From the NCBI GenBank assembly GCA_947568835.1, contig OX387603.1:16330651-16394650 (forward strand): a DNA stretch of 64,000 bases, written 5' to 3'. The stretch is from Protonemura montana (taxonomy: Eukaryota; Arthropoda; Insecta; Plecoptera; Nemouridae). The stretch's first letter is position 1. Every line of letters begins with the position of its first letter. This document shows, in pieces, positions 1 through 12,100 of this stretch. Position numbers and translations under genes: made by a program. The notes under the pieces are model-generated. The model searched no databases and had not been told where the DNA came from. It saw only the letters and a program-made list of their open reading frames with translations.

Positions 1-2034
1 GTTTGTTAGATTTCACTTCCTCACCAAACTACAAAACCTAAATGAAATCATCGAGCTTCCAAAAGCTGCCGTTGATTGTTTCATCCAACGAAGTTAAACT
101 CGCTTTACCATTCAACATTCAGTTTTTTTCTGTGACGGAAGCTTTCTGAATTTACTTTGAAACTCTTTCTACTTATTTACAACGATAATGGAGGTTGGGC
201 GCCGCCGTAAGCCATTTCCCTAATTTGCTTTCCATTGATGAATGCCCGACGCCTACGTTTCCTTCCGGCGCCTGGCGTCGCGACGTCGTAACAAGGTTTG
301 ACTGCCGGGATTCGATTAGATTAGGCTGCGCAGAGCGTCTCGTCGCGCAGCCGTTGGCAGTCGACACTGCGCAGCGGCCAAAGGTCGCGAACATTGAAAT
401 GGCATGCTGCAACCGCCAAGAGGGGAAATCCGAAGACGGCAGAGAAAATTAGCAAATTTTTTAACATTTGGTAATCAGTTTTACCTAATTGGCCCATAAT
501 TAGTTCGCGCAAAGAACCAAAGAACTCTTAACATTCTGATTGTAAAATAACTTGCCATTCATGTATAGGGGGATTTGTATTGTTACCAAATTAAACCATT
601 TGTGGTGGAGGGAAATTAAAAAGATAATTCATATCTGTGCATCTAACTCCACGATGGGTATATGATCACTTTGTAACATTTCCACTTAACAAAACGGCGA
701 AAAGAAACAAGCGAAAAAACACTGCGTACCTATGACAGCATAGCAAACTCCATCCATTACTCACATCCTCATCACCTGCAAATCGCAAGTAACACCGTGG
801 TCACCGAATACCTCTGATCACGCTCCGACCGCTGCCGCGCAAAGCTGCAACAGTGGCCACGGTGGCCGGTCTGCATTGCCGCCTCAGGCGTGCATCGTAA
901 ACACTGGTCGCATTACTAGCCACTTGGCACTGCATACGATTACCAGGGAGCTCTGCAGCCACCAACGACGTCGCCAACGTCCGAGCACAGCCCGAGCCAC
1001 GGCAGTCATGTCAAGACCATGTCAATTACGCGCAGCGGTCGACCGCTTGCGGCTATCGGTCTACTTTGAATCAATTACCAACGATATTTATCGGCCCATC
1101 ACCATTTTATAGAGCAATCAAAAGGCATTGTCTGCAGTCGCCTTTTTATTGATGCTTGTTTAAAAGACATGGTCTCGCCCCAAAGATAATGACTTTGATG
1201 GATGATGGACGAGAGAGATGCGAAGGTCGCTCAGGTGGATGGTAAAGTGAGATGGCTAAAGTACGAGTCGATCTGGGGGTTTTGGTACAGATGAGTGATT
1301 TGATTCGCAGAAGCTAGTCGTTTTGGTAGATCATTTGGCGTGCTTTGCAGTGACGCCGCCGTTCTTCTGGAGGCGAGAAACACCCTTTGATGTCCCGCTT
1401 TTCAGTGTGCGCCGGCGCCACACAGATTGTGATCGTTATGAGAGTGTACTGACCAAGACCGCGGTTTGGAGTCCGATCTGGACGATCGTAACAGCTGACG
1501 GCGAGTAACGCATTGTTCCCGTAGGCGCGGGCAGGACATCCTGGCCAGTCTTCGTCCTACGCTCCCACTAGAGTCGACGGCGTCCCGGATTCCTACACAG
1601 GCGTCTGAGAAACGAGTGTTTTCGTCGCCATTTGGTCGCGACGCGTTCGATCATTAGAGGAACATGCGAGAAGAACATGGTCTTCGCCACGGACGAGTCC
1701 GGCGACCACGAATACGACGAGGGGGTCGGGTGGGGTCGACAGGCGACGCGTGCGTGGGTAGCTGGCTGCGTTCCGTGCCGGTGCTGGCCGCGGCTGACAT
1801 AATCAATTACCTGCGATGTGGAACAGTATATCGACGTGGTAAGATGAAGATGGCGACTTCAGGTGTCCAAGTGTCTAGACAGCAGTTTTTGCATAAGCCA
1901 GGTGACGCAATAGGGACAGGAAAATAAACGCTTTCTTTTTGAAGTTGTATTAAAACATTGAAATGATTAGTGCATATTTCGTTGCTTATACTTCAGATTG
2001 CTTTTATGCTAGACAAGTAATTAAACTGTCAGCG
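1..2034. other. No supported gene; GC-rich patches
   Basis: GC-rich patches lie at about 195-420, 840-1070 and 1320-1800. A 41-codon frame at 1677-1802 (MVFATDESGDHEYDEGVG...) has strikingly G/C-ending codons but no homology I recognise and no convincing splice partner. The other frames look like chance. Confidence 0.5.
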
Positions 2035-2155
2035 ATTCACTCTCGTGCAAGGAGCCTCGTGGCGTCTTGTCGGCGTCGTTTTCATCGTCGTTGGCGTCGT
2101 AGACCGTGTCAAGGCAAGGTTCAACGACGCACTCTCGTGCAGCGAGCTCGTAGAC
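2035..2155 (+). repeat. GACGAC-rich satellite-like repeat, copy 1
   Basis: The block contains CACTCTCGTGCAAGGAGCCT, GTCGGCGTCGTTTTCATCG, TAGACCGTGTCAAGGCAAGG and then TTCAACGACGCACTCTCGTG again, so it spans a little more than one unit of about 80-100 bases. The same elements recur at 51783-51990 and, inverted, at 62495-62625. Confidence 0.6.
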
Positions 2156-2940
2156 ATGCCAATCTGCAAGGAAGAAGATTTTGTAGCTTCATGGTGACTA
2201 TGATGATCGAGCTACGATTGAGACACTTCGTCTCGGAGAGGGCGTTTGTCTCCAGAACGTTAAGATGCTCACTCCCGCCTCTAAAGTAACCACTTCCGGT
2301 GCTCTCGTGTGTCTTCCGTTCTTATTGGATGCCGTCGCTGGCCTCGGGTAGGAGGAACTTGTGAGTGATTGGCTGCAGAATTGCGTGCACGCATCTCGAG
2401 TCAGGACGACAGGTCACGTCTGCGCACGCTCGGGACACGTTTAGTGTAGAAAGTAGTTCGAGGATTTGGTACTAGTCTGTATTTGGTTTTGAGAATTCAT
2501 GCTCGATTTAGGACAGCTATTTTCTCCATTGTAGTTGACGTTAACTCGCTAAATTACTTCTTAGTATTATTATTAACATGCCCTGACAATTGCGAGCTTC
2601 TATAATTGAAATTAAAAATGTATCTGCATAAGTAACTGGTTAAAAGAAATGTTATTTTTGTTGTTGTTTTGCTTTGGTTCGATTTGGTTTGTTTACTATG
2701 TATAAATGATCAGTATCCGAGGAATTAAATTGATTTACTGCCTGCCATGCGAATCATACCAGACCACCCAGATATCACTGAAATATTTTCGTCGACAATA
2801 ACACAGACTTATGTTATGTTGATTAAGTATTTCGTGTTTATGTTTCCGATTACAGATTATTGTTATTATTATTTATTGTTTATAAAGATCAAACTCAAAT
2901 ATAAAACAAGTTAGTCACAATTCCTAGTCTATGATAGAAT

Positions 2941-3352
2941 GACCAAACGGTGTGGCGTGCCAGAAACACTGGTTCTTATGAGATCACCGAAGTTAAGGTA
3001 TACACTGCGCTGGGTCGGGTATCGGAAGGGCGACCATCATACAAAAGACCAGTTCTGTTCGAGAGAGAGGTTGAAGGGATAAATTTAGTAAACAAATTTT
3101 ACTCGCCTTGCTCATCAACGTATCAACATTACGAATTTTTGGGGGAATCCTGTTGTGCGCCTTGTAACGTTCTTCGGAAGGAACGTTAAGCCGGTGGTTC
3201 CCTGGTGTTCTTCGACAGGAGTAAACTACATGCTGGTACCGGGGTTCCCTTTTAGGCTTGGCTAGGTTCATCATCCTTCATCATCCACTCATTCACCGAC
3301 GCCATTAGACCAGTGTCACAGGTCCTGTTGTCAAAACAGTGAGTCGTTAAAC
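2941..3352 (+). repeat. 5S rRNA-derived SINE (SINE3-like), copy 1
   Basis: The first 110 bases or so resemble 5S rRNA: ACTGGTTCTTATGAGATCACC then GAAGTTAAGG, and a degenerate GGGCGACCATCATAC in place of the 5S GGGTGACCGCC, so the internal pol III promoter is recognisable. A unique body follows, then a TCATC-rich segment and a 3' end of GTCGTTAAAC. It aligns along its full length with the copy at 26691. A 79-codon open frame inside it is a chance frame. The two copies differ at many sites, so it looks old. Confidence 0.75.
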
Positions 3353-3884
3353 CTCTAACAATAAATCCTCATTGATAAAACTAATCAATCATGCTACAAT
3401 AAAATGGTTGGAAAAGCGAGCAGTGCTACTCCTAGTGATTAGGCTTCATTTGCTACAACCAAGGCATGGTTCAGGTGATCAGGCGCGATCTAGAATCTAT
3501 AAAAGTTAAAAAGGTGTGACGATCAACGCCTGGTGTTGTCGAGCTGAAAGTCTTATATCTTATCGCGCGGCTCAAGTGCATGTCGATCGCGTTATCTACG
3601 GGGAAAGAATCGGGCGAACGTACGAAGACGTCGACAGGAAGGGTGACTCGTCTGCCAGACGTCCGGCGCCGGCCGGCTGACTCAAGAGACACCAACCAAC
3701 ACAATAATCTGTTATCACTTATCAGGTTTATTGAAAGGTGAACTGGAGCCCCATAGGAACTTCATACCAGCTTGGTCTTCCCTTTCAGAATTCCAGCTGT
3801 TCTTTACCATTTCTTACAATTTTTTAATCAACTTTTTTCAAATCCAGTTTCAAATCGAGGCATGGGGTATGTAGTCAGAGTCTC

Positions 3885-4185
3885 GGTGCTAATTTTAAAC
3901 TACCTTTGCGAAAATTACCAACAAAAACCGACAGAAGTGGCTTTTCGGCCAGAGGTAAAGCCACCGTCGTTTCGTTTGCTAAGAATTTGTATATCGTTAT
4001 TTCTCGCAAATAACATTTAAAGCTGCTTACATTTAAGACTATCCTACTGTTGATTTATCTGTATTTATGCTAACCACAGCAAGTATCGATATTTTAAGCC
4101 GTAATTATTTAATTGCAGAGGTTTGCTAAAACGGACGGCTGCAAGCGCCATCGGGTGGCCACAGCCTTTACCGACACGGCGTAAC
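3885..4185 (-). repeat. Unnamed dispersed repeat of about 300 bp, copy 1
   Basis: Read on the minus strand it contains CCACCCGATGGCGCTTGC, an AATAATTACGGCTTAAAATA segment before ATCGATAC, TTTGCGAGAAATAACG, AAACGACGGTGGCTT and TTTTGTTGGTAATTTTCGC, in the same order as the copies at 33.7 and 46.7 kb. There is no coding capacity. I do not recognise the family; a SINE or MITE are both possible. Ends are approximate. Confidence 0.6.
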
Positions 4186-4199
4186 AAATGGTTACTGGT

Positions 4200-5930
4200 A
4201 AAACTTAAAAAAAAAAACTTTAAATATAAGTGAAACGATATTTTAAGTTCGGAAAAATTGCACGCTTTAACAAAGGTTCAAACAAACAGACCACCAACAC
4301 TTTCAATCTCGAATCACCGTACGAAACAAAAAGCGCTCGAGAACAATCCTACTTGGTACTTATCATAAACTATTACACTCCCGCCTAACACCTGGTGCAA
4401 GAAGCTAATTTGTCGAAACACCAATGGAAGAAACAAAAAGGCAACGGACAGACTTTGATGATGATGTTGATCCCAGTCCGTTTTGCAAGGGCGTTCTCCA
4501 GAGCTACACGTTGACAACACAGCTGACAGGGACAATGCGTTGACCACCTAAGCTGTTAAAAGAAGCAGTAACAGAGCGGCATATTGCTCACGCTGTGACA
4601 ACATGAAGTGACAGCTGGCTCGGTTCTGTGTATCTAATACCAATCGACTTGATCTGTTGAAATAAAAGTCGACTATCACGACCAGACATAAATTTCGATC
4701 ATAATCGTTTACAATGCAGTTGTTGATCTCGTTACGTCGTTGTAGGTATCTAAAAGGTTGGATGTCTTAAGCAGATACGGTAGTTAAGCTTCATCACAAG
4801 ATGATTGCCCGACGGTGGTTTCTCAAAGTACAATGCAATGAATAAATTGACTATCGCCACCCACTTCGAATGATCGTTCAGTGTATTTTATAGCCACGAA
4901 AGTGTCAACAGGTATTGAAAATAATACACTAGGTTAGGTATTCAGAAATTGATTATTTATATGCCTTGGAAAGGCAACGTACGGATACAGACCATTTAGC
5001 TTAGAAGAATAAAGATCTGTTGTTAATTCACTTGGAAAAATGACTTTGAGTTTAGAGTCCAAGAAATTCGGCCCTTTTACCCATCCTGACTAAAGTCATT
5101 CGTTGACGCTCAACGAAAGCGTAGAATACCCGATTAATTAAATTGAACTAGCGCCCAGAAGTCGAGATCTGTTAGATCTATTACGAACGCCGCAATGTCA
5201 AACTGTCTCAATCTTAGGCGGCCGCGGCTAAAGGTGTTGGAAGTTAAAGTGGCAGATTCCATAGCAATCTGGTCCAGCGGGCAGGTAGGACTGACCCGGC
5301 CCAATTATCTGCCAGGAACAATAGATTGGCGGGAGACATTGTACAAGGTAGCAGGGCATGTTCAAAGGATCCAGTGGCGGCTATACCCGGGTCTTTCGTT
5401 GGGTGAGCAGAGAGAGTGACTACGATCAAAGATCAGATACCCACTTGTTTAGACTCTAGATTTTTTCCATGAGCTTAGTTTTTATTTGTTATTAAAAAAT
5501 AAGATTATGATGCCCTTGCCAATTTAAGTGGTGTTGTGGAGTTTTATTAGCAATCATCGCTCTTGATGTTAAATTACAAGTAATTTTAGGTGTATTTTCA
5601 ACTTTCCCGATCATGATAAGTTAACGACCAAACTGTCCTTTATCACAAAGAGCGCCAAACACCATTTATCACTAAAAATCGTCTCAAAGATAAGTCTCTA
5701 TACCAGACTTTAAATCAAAACAAACCCCTGTAACATATTTCGGAGGTTTCCCACCAAAGTATCCAAAGAAATCAAGCCGCCACTGGTGTTACCAACGCGG
5801 CGTATCGTACCAGGCATTGTCATCTCGCCGGATAAATCAACGAACCGCTGACAATGCCCTGGCTGGCTGGAGCAAAAGTATCCAGGTGACGCCAGCTTGG
5901 CGACCTTTGTTTCGTGGAGTCATTCTCGCA
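4200..5930. other. No gene or repeat recognised
   Basis: Mostly AT-rich unique DNA. Short frames at 4314-4547 and 5195-5419 show no family features. The last 200 bases, before the candidate first exon at 5997, become GC-richer. Confidence 0.5.
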
Positions 5931-5996
5931 TTCCGTCTGTCAGTCAGTGTCAACTAGAAGTGACCTCTTCTGCGATGCTTTGCTAGAGTGGACGAC

Positions 5997-6090
5997 ATGG
6001 CGCAGGCGACACACTACTTTGAGAGGTTCTTCTTCGTGATTCTTGCGTCAGCTGCAACAGACACACGGGTGGCCGATGTGGGTGGACCAG
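5997..6090 (+). CDS. Candidate signal-peptide first exon, possibly of the FGF-like gene
   Basis: An ATG at 5997 opens a 31-codon frame whose peptide has a short polar start (MAQATHYFER), a hydrophobic core (FFFVILASAA) and a plausible cleavage region (ASAATDT). The frame runs into CCAG/GTGGGT, a good splice donor after 6090. About 60 bases upstream lies TCAGTCAGTG, resembling the arthropod initiator TCAGTY, in a GC-richer stretch. This is the best secretion-signal exon I found upstream of the FGF core on the same strand. Against it: the donor is phase 1 while the FGF exon at 46460 needs phase 0. Joining directly would need a weaker donor after 6077 (GAT/GTGGGT) or an unseen linking exon, and the intron would be about 40 kb. 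Confidence 0.27.
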
Positions 6091-6136
6091 GTGGGTGATT
6101 GCTGGTCGGGATACTGGACGTTAACTTCTTGTGGTT

Positions 6137-6183
6137 AGTGGAGGTGCCACCTCACTAAAGTTGAAGTTCACGGCACCTCCACT
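6137..6183. repeat. 12-bp inverted repeat downstream of candidate first exon
   Basis: AGTGGAGGTGCC at 6137-6148 pairs exactly with GGCACCTCCACT at 6172-6183 across a 23-base loop. It begins 46 bases after the candidate donor at 6090. It could be a small TIR remnant. A related GTGGAGGTGCC occurs near 38930. Confidence 0.5.
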
Positions 6184-9100
6184 GAAATAAAGCTGTTTGG
6201 AAATTGCGGCTGGAGACTAGCGCCAATTGTTTCTAACGGCAGAAAGTGCAAGTTCATAAATGCATTGAGTCCCATTTGATATGTCTGGTACATTAGAAGT
6301 TCCAAGTCAACTGAAGAGGTGGAAGAACAATGCATATACCATGCATGGTTGCTTGAGAGTTAGTAGAGAGAGACATCAGTGAAATTTTGTCATGTCACCA
6401 ATGGCAACCAACTGAGGGGCTATTATTTTATACCATAGTAAAGCAGTTACAACCATGGCTTTGCCAATGCTAGCAAGTTGGTCTGAAGTCAGCTTCCATG
6501 GGCCCCAAGTCACTTTTTCTGATTTTAACGGGTCATGTTTTCAACGATATAGTCGACCTAGCCGGTTTCAAAACCCGGAAATGCTTCGATTTACTCTCTT
6601 TAGTCCATTTGGCTTCCGGTCAGGAAGTTCTATACAAACGCGTTCGGTGGCCTTGAGACAATTTCCTCGTCCAGTAGCTGCTCTCGAACTCCTTGAGACG
6701 CAGCATTCGACGAGACCGGCCAATAGCAATGCATTCTCACAGGATTAATCGACAATTGTTTTCAATAAACTTGCGTCACGATGTGAATATGGCTGAGCGG
6801 TAATCTCGGAATGCCGTTGTTATCGACATGCAGAGTGGTATGGGCATAATATGTGGATTGAGTATTTTACGATATCTTTAGATGTAACGGTGCTAGTGGA
6901 GTGATTGTGGTCCGATGGTGTGATTTAACAACACTGGCAATGTCATTACTCTGTTATAACCGGCTAGATATGGCCGAACAAATAAAATAACTTACTTAAA
7001 ATAGATAATTTTGAGCTGGATAAGAGAAATTCTAACTGCTAATTAATTGATATTATTTTCTATTGAAGGCATTTCATTGTTTAATAAATTCCATCAATGC
7101 CACCCCACATACCTTTTCGTGTCACATGGTCACAAACCACGCCATTTTCGTATCATGAGCACTTCAATTTTGGTAAAATTCCAATCGTAGAATTTCTCAG
7201 AAAACAATATGAACACTGTCAATTATTATTCTTGGACTGTCAATATAAGGCCACAGAGTTTTCATCTGGTAAGTTAAAGTGCTCGAATATTTCACTAGAC
7301 GTGACCCATTACGGTTCTGTCCCTTACGTTTCTCAATTGTCAATCGGTGCTATAATAGACTACCTTACTTTTCGGCAAAGTTATAGCGCGTACTTTGTCA
7401 AAGTCGTTAACCAAACAACCTGAAAGTTAGGACGAAGACACGGAGGACATTTGAAAAGAGAGGCTACGCCTCCTAACTCCAAACCAATATCAAGAGATGA
7501 CCTTAACAGGGTAAGCTACTCGTTGACATGTACTGTTCTACATACCCAAACCATAACCCTAAACCATAAGTTAACTATTAATCATAGTATCAATTGAACA
7601 GCCCCGTTTTGTGTTCTGTGACAAATACTGTGTTTGTTCGGTGTCACTCTGTTTTGGACTGCGCAGCTACAAGTTCAAGATTGATGAATGCTAAGAAAGC
7701 GACATCTTTTTTAGCGCGAGTCTTACTCACTAGTTTGAGTAGTTTGGAAGCTAGCTAGCTTAGAAAATAAACCACAGGCATGTAATTATCTGCGTATAAT
7801 ATCATTACATGGCGAACAACTTACACGTTTTAAACATCATTGCTAAAAATGTAATTTGAATTCTAAAAACTAAACAGCTGAAACAATTACGATATGTACC
7901 TGCCAAAACCGAAAACTGTTTCGTGTCCATTACAATCCTGGAAAATACATATAGTTGTCTTATATATTTATTTTCTGAAAAATTAGACCAATTTTTGAGG
8001 CGTGTAAGAAACCCCTAAACGGGGGGCAACATACATTCGTTGTATACCTACCACTGAAATTCCGTCCTGCCACACACTCCGATTGAGTTTGCACCGGGGT
8101 TCTGAGACGTGTACGCCAAGCCTGCTACCTGGGCAATCGCTCGCCCTGCCGGCCAGTGAGGCGAGATCTCGTTCCGACTCCCGACCCTAACGCGATCGGC
8201 ACGGGCATCGTCGCAAGAGCCAGTCTTTCGTCAGCCACCGCGCGGTGCGCACGTCTCTACTGCGTTGCTGCCATCACAAGTAGCACGACTCTCGTTATCG
8301 CCAGTACATATTAAAAGATGATTTTAATTCTTTTGATAACAAGGCCGTAAAAAAGCACACGTCTTTTGATAACGGATAATATTGTAAGTCGATACTGCTT
8401 TTTTTTACAAATTAAATATTTCATATTCCAAAAAAAAAATAACAGTGTTTTTTACTATTAATCTGGATACATTTTCGTGTGTTAAAGTGAACCATTGCTT
8501 GTTTTGATATACAATATTGATTTACCTTGTGTGGATCTACTCACAGCATAAGAAAAAAAAAAAACGCGCCGCTTCAAGACAATATTATCATTGAGATAAG
8601 GTTGTTCGTGTGACCGTGTGTACTAGTGTGTGAGTGTACTGCAAACTGAAGCGCACCAGTTGAAAGTGACATCCCGTCCGGTGCTATGTTCATCTCGACA
8701 TCTCCGCCAGCATCGTCGACGTCGTCGACATCTTCCTCCCCCTGTCCTGACTAACGGTCCGCGACGCCTGCATGATCACGTCGCCCCACCACCATCGACG
8801 CCGACGCCGACGCCGCCGACGCCGCCGTCAGTCGCCGCGACGCTGATCGATTGACGTCGACAGAGCAGAGGACCATGGTGGATCGGCTTGTCGTCGCTTC
8901 TGCAGGTGGTGGTGCCAGACCGCACGCCACGTGATTCTGCTGGATGCTACTCACTCTGCACACGTGAGTCTAAAAGTGCAATCACCCTCACCATCCCACC
9001 ATCCCACCATCCAACCCCCCAACCCTCGAGCAATACCGAACTGTTTCAGTCTCTCCTAGAGATTTATTCTCTTAATTTCGATGGTAACCCTGCTCCTATC

Positions 9101-12100
9101 TTCTTTACAAACGTGTTTCGAATTTCATCGCTTCTATTACAGTGTGTTTATTTTACAGTTTTACAACTAATCCGTTACCTCTATTTCCCTGCAAAAGTTA
9201 CAAACAACGACTATCAAACAATCGCTACCCCCGAACGGAATCTGCTCAGAAATCGTCGAATCCCTTCAAAAACTTACAAACTCAATTGGTTAGCTTGTCG
9301 ATATTCATAGAAATTAGCCAGTGGAAATTGTCCACTAACCCAATTACGGTGGCCGTCCAACAGCCAGCAACCAGTAGTTCAGTAACCTGCTGGCAGTGTG
9401 GCGGAGTTCCCATCCCACCCCACCCAATAACGCGATAACTTGTTCACATAACACGATGATAGCATTGACATCCGCGTGCATTGGGATATTCCGGTTCAAT
9501 TGAGGACCTCATCTATGTTTGTGAAGGGGACTTGTCTACTTGCATGTGGTACATGTGTACTCTCATTTGCTTCCCTAACTGTACAACATGTAAATCAATC
9601 TTTGGAAATGTTGGTTGCTACACTCAATGTTGAAACTTTGTTGATGATTTGATGTGAGTCATATTAAAAATAGAAATATCAAAAAAATATCGAAGCTTTC
9701 CAAAATATTTGCTCCGCTGTGATAAACAGACTGCGTTTTGGTTAGCTAATTAGCCGTAACCGTAAAGACTTGCGTAAGAAAAGGGGGTGCATATAATTAC
9801 GCACAGGTTTTCTAAACAGAATGCAACTTTACGTCATGGACTGCTAGTAGGAAATCGGTAATAGGGTTTGGTTGGGGATGACTGCGTTGTGTAAGAGGCA
9901 GGAATCGAACGGGAGACTGCAGTGAGCGGTGAGAGAGAGGATGGACCGTGCGGGAGGCTGCGCTATATTACCGTGAGATCCATGGCAGAGTGGCCGGGAT
10001 CACCGGACGTGGAGCGCCGGTAGAGGATGGTGGTACCGCTAGCGGGCCGTGGGGAATATGATCTAGCGATTATCAGTGACACTATATTGATTGAAATTAC
10101 CAGTAGGATTATGCACTGGATAATGAAGAAGATTCATACTCTCCCAAATAATGAGAAATTCCGATTTCCGTTCAGGATTAGAAAAGATATAATTAAGAAC
10201 ACCATTGCCAGAATCGTTTCCCAAGTTTTCGCAAAATAAAAACTGAATTGTGAGAAATAGTTTAGTATTTCTCTTGATTTTTTTCTTCTTAAGTCATACC
10301 TGGCTTCCTAGCAGTTATTATTTTTCAAATTACCAGAAAAATTAAAGGCTGATCCAATATAATACCTAAACCTTACCAAAAGTCCTGTAATATAATGGAT
10401 GATTGTTACGTAACACAACCTCATTACTATGTTTTGTAATTGTTATTTTAACATTCCAGTAAAGTGACCGTAACCTATTTTCTATTATTTACAAATGTTT
10501 ATTACCTAGATTTTAATGTACATAAATTACAAGGACTCATTACTCTGGTAAAACTACGCGTAGTTATTTAATTATTGCTTCGCAGACCGTACCCTGTAAT
10601 GGTTTGTATTGTACCTTCACCCTTTCTACATGAAAAAAAAAACTAAGCCAACCCAATAGTCGCAAATAAAATAATTACTATAGCAAACAGAACAATAGAA
10701 ACTAACTATAATAATACGTCGCTTGCAGCATGGTTTCCACTAATAGAAATATTCACTGTTAGACAGACGTCCTATACGCAAATGCGAAGGGTTGAAAGCT
10801 TTCCCCTCTGGAAGCTGATCTTTGAGATCAACATGATTTCTCGGCTCAAGTTCCATTCAACGCTTGGCCGATTTGATTCATTGTGCGCTGCCCTCATATA
10901 AAAGTCGTAATCGGATTCAATGCGCTTGCATCAGATTGAGATCAAGACATTTGAGATTTCAATAGCTTGCTGTGTTTTGCCATTAAATGTTGGAACTGAC
11001 AGATGGTATCTGAAGTTGAAAACAGTACAAAATATATCAAAGAAATAATTGTGTAGCTCTCTATATAATATCATCATAACCGGTCCGTGACCATAAACGC
11101 GTTGACCACAGAATTCTTGTCCGTGGAAAATTTGGCGAAAATTTTACAGATGCAAAAAAACGAGCAGTGCCCTTATTCGACCACAAGTGATAAAAATTCA
11201 AACTCGTGCATCTACGATCGTACAAAATGTGTTTTAAATTTGGCCTTGGAATCTAACTCGATATTTCCACAACATCAAACATTATTGTGTTTTTTATACA
11301 CATTTATTTCAGTTATTGGTACTCCAATTTTCGTGCCCTCTAGTAGCTCGCTCGTGCTGCACTCCCGCATATCGTAATCCGCCATTACATTGCAAAGCAT
11401 GCGGGGTTGTCTCGAAGTTTTTAGCCGTGATAGCGTTGGTGAAGACAGTACATTTAGACACAAATCGGAGTTTGCTCTTGGTTGCACTGTAATGCACTTT
11501 TATGCCCTAGCATGCCCCGAACGAATGCACTTCCACAGATCACTCTTGGGGTCCTCCGGAGCAATCATAGTTAAGGGGGCTGTTGTGAAAGTAAAGTAAG
11601 ACGGGCATTTCTTTAGTTGGGGTATTTTAATCATTTAGGAGATTGTATCAGTGGGTCCTACACGAGGCCCCTCGGGAGCTGTTACAGAAAGGACAACGAT
11701 TGTGCCAGATTAAGTTTTTGGAGAGCGGGGGACGCTATCTCTTAACTGTGCTACCATTTGGTACTCGTTCTTTTTTCACCTATAATTTGCACCTGAATAA
11801 AATAATGAATTACAGTCACAGTCGAATGTTATCTGATAAACACTGCTAGCAATCGGATTTTTTTTTGCCAACATCATTTCATGAATGAATTTCTCGTGAC
11901 GTCTTTCGCTAAGGTATGCTAAGGTCATTTTGTAATGCAGTGTGAAAATGCACGCGGGAAACATCAGGATTTAGAGAAGATACACATGCAGGTAAATAGG
12001 TACTCAACGACAATAACATTCCACGTAGTTTCATTGATAACTGCGCAGGTGAATAGGATTGTAAATCATGCACTTCAGTACTTCTGTACTTAGGTAACAG

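Noticed and set aside
2950-3189. 79-codon open frame
   Set aside because: It lies wholly inside the 5S-derived SINE copy and is a chance frame through non-coding repeat sequence.
7097-7423. 108-codon frame
   Set aside because: No domain or secretion features; length is within chance for 64 kb read in six frames.
8888-9310. 140-codon frame
   Set aside because: It begins in a GC-rich leader-like block and runs into AT-rich DNA with a change of composition. No domain, no supporting splice sites.
9982-10000. A-box-like TGGCAGAGTGGCC
   Set aside because: No B box or tRNA-like fold at the right distance, so no tRNA or SINE is called.
11643-11849. Frame with a faint reverse-transcriptase-like look (RYLLTVLPFG)
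   Set aside because: The resemblance is a few residues only. No neighbouring domains, terminal repeats or other element parts are visible, so I do not call a retroelement fossil.
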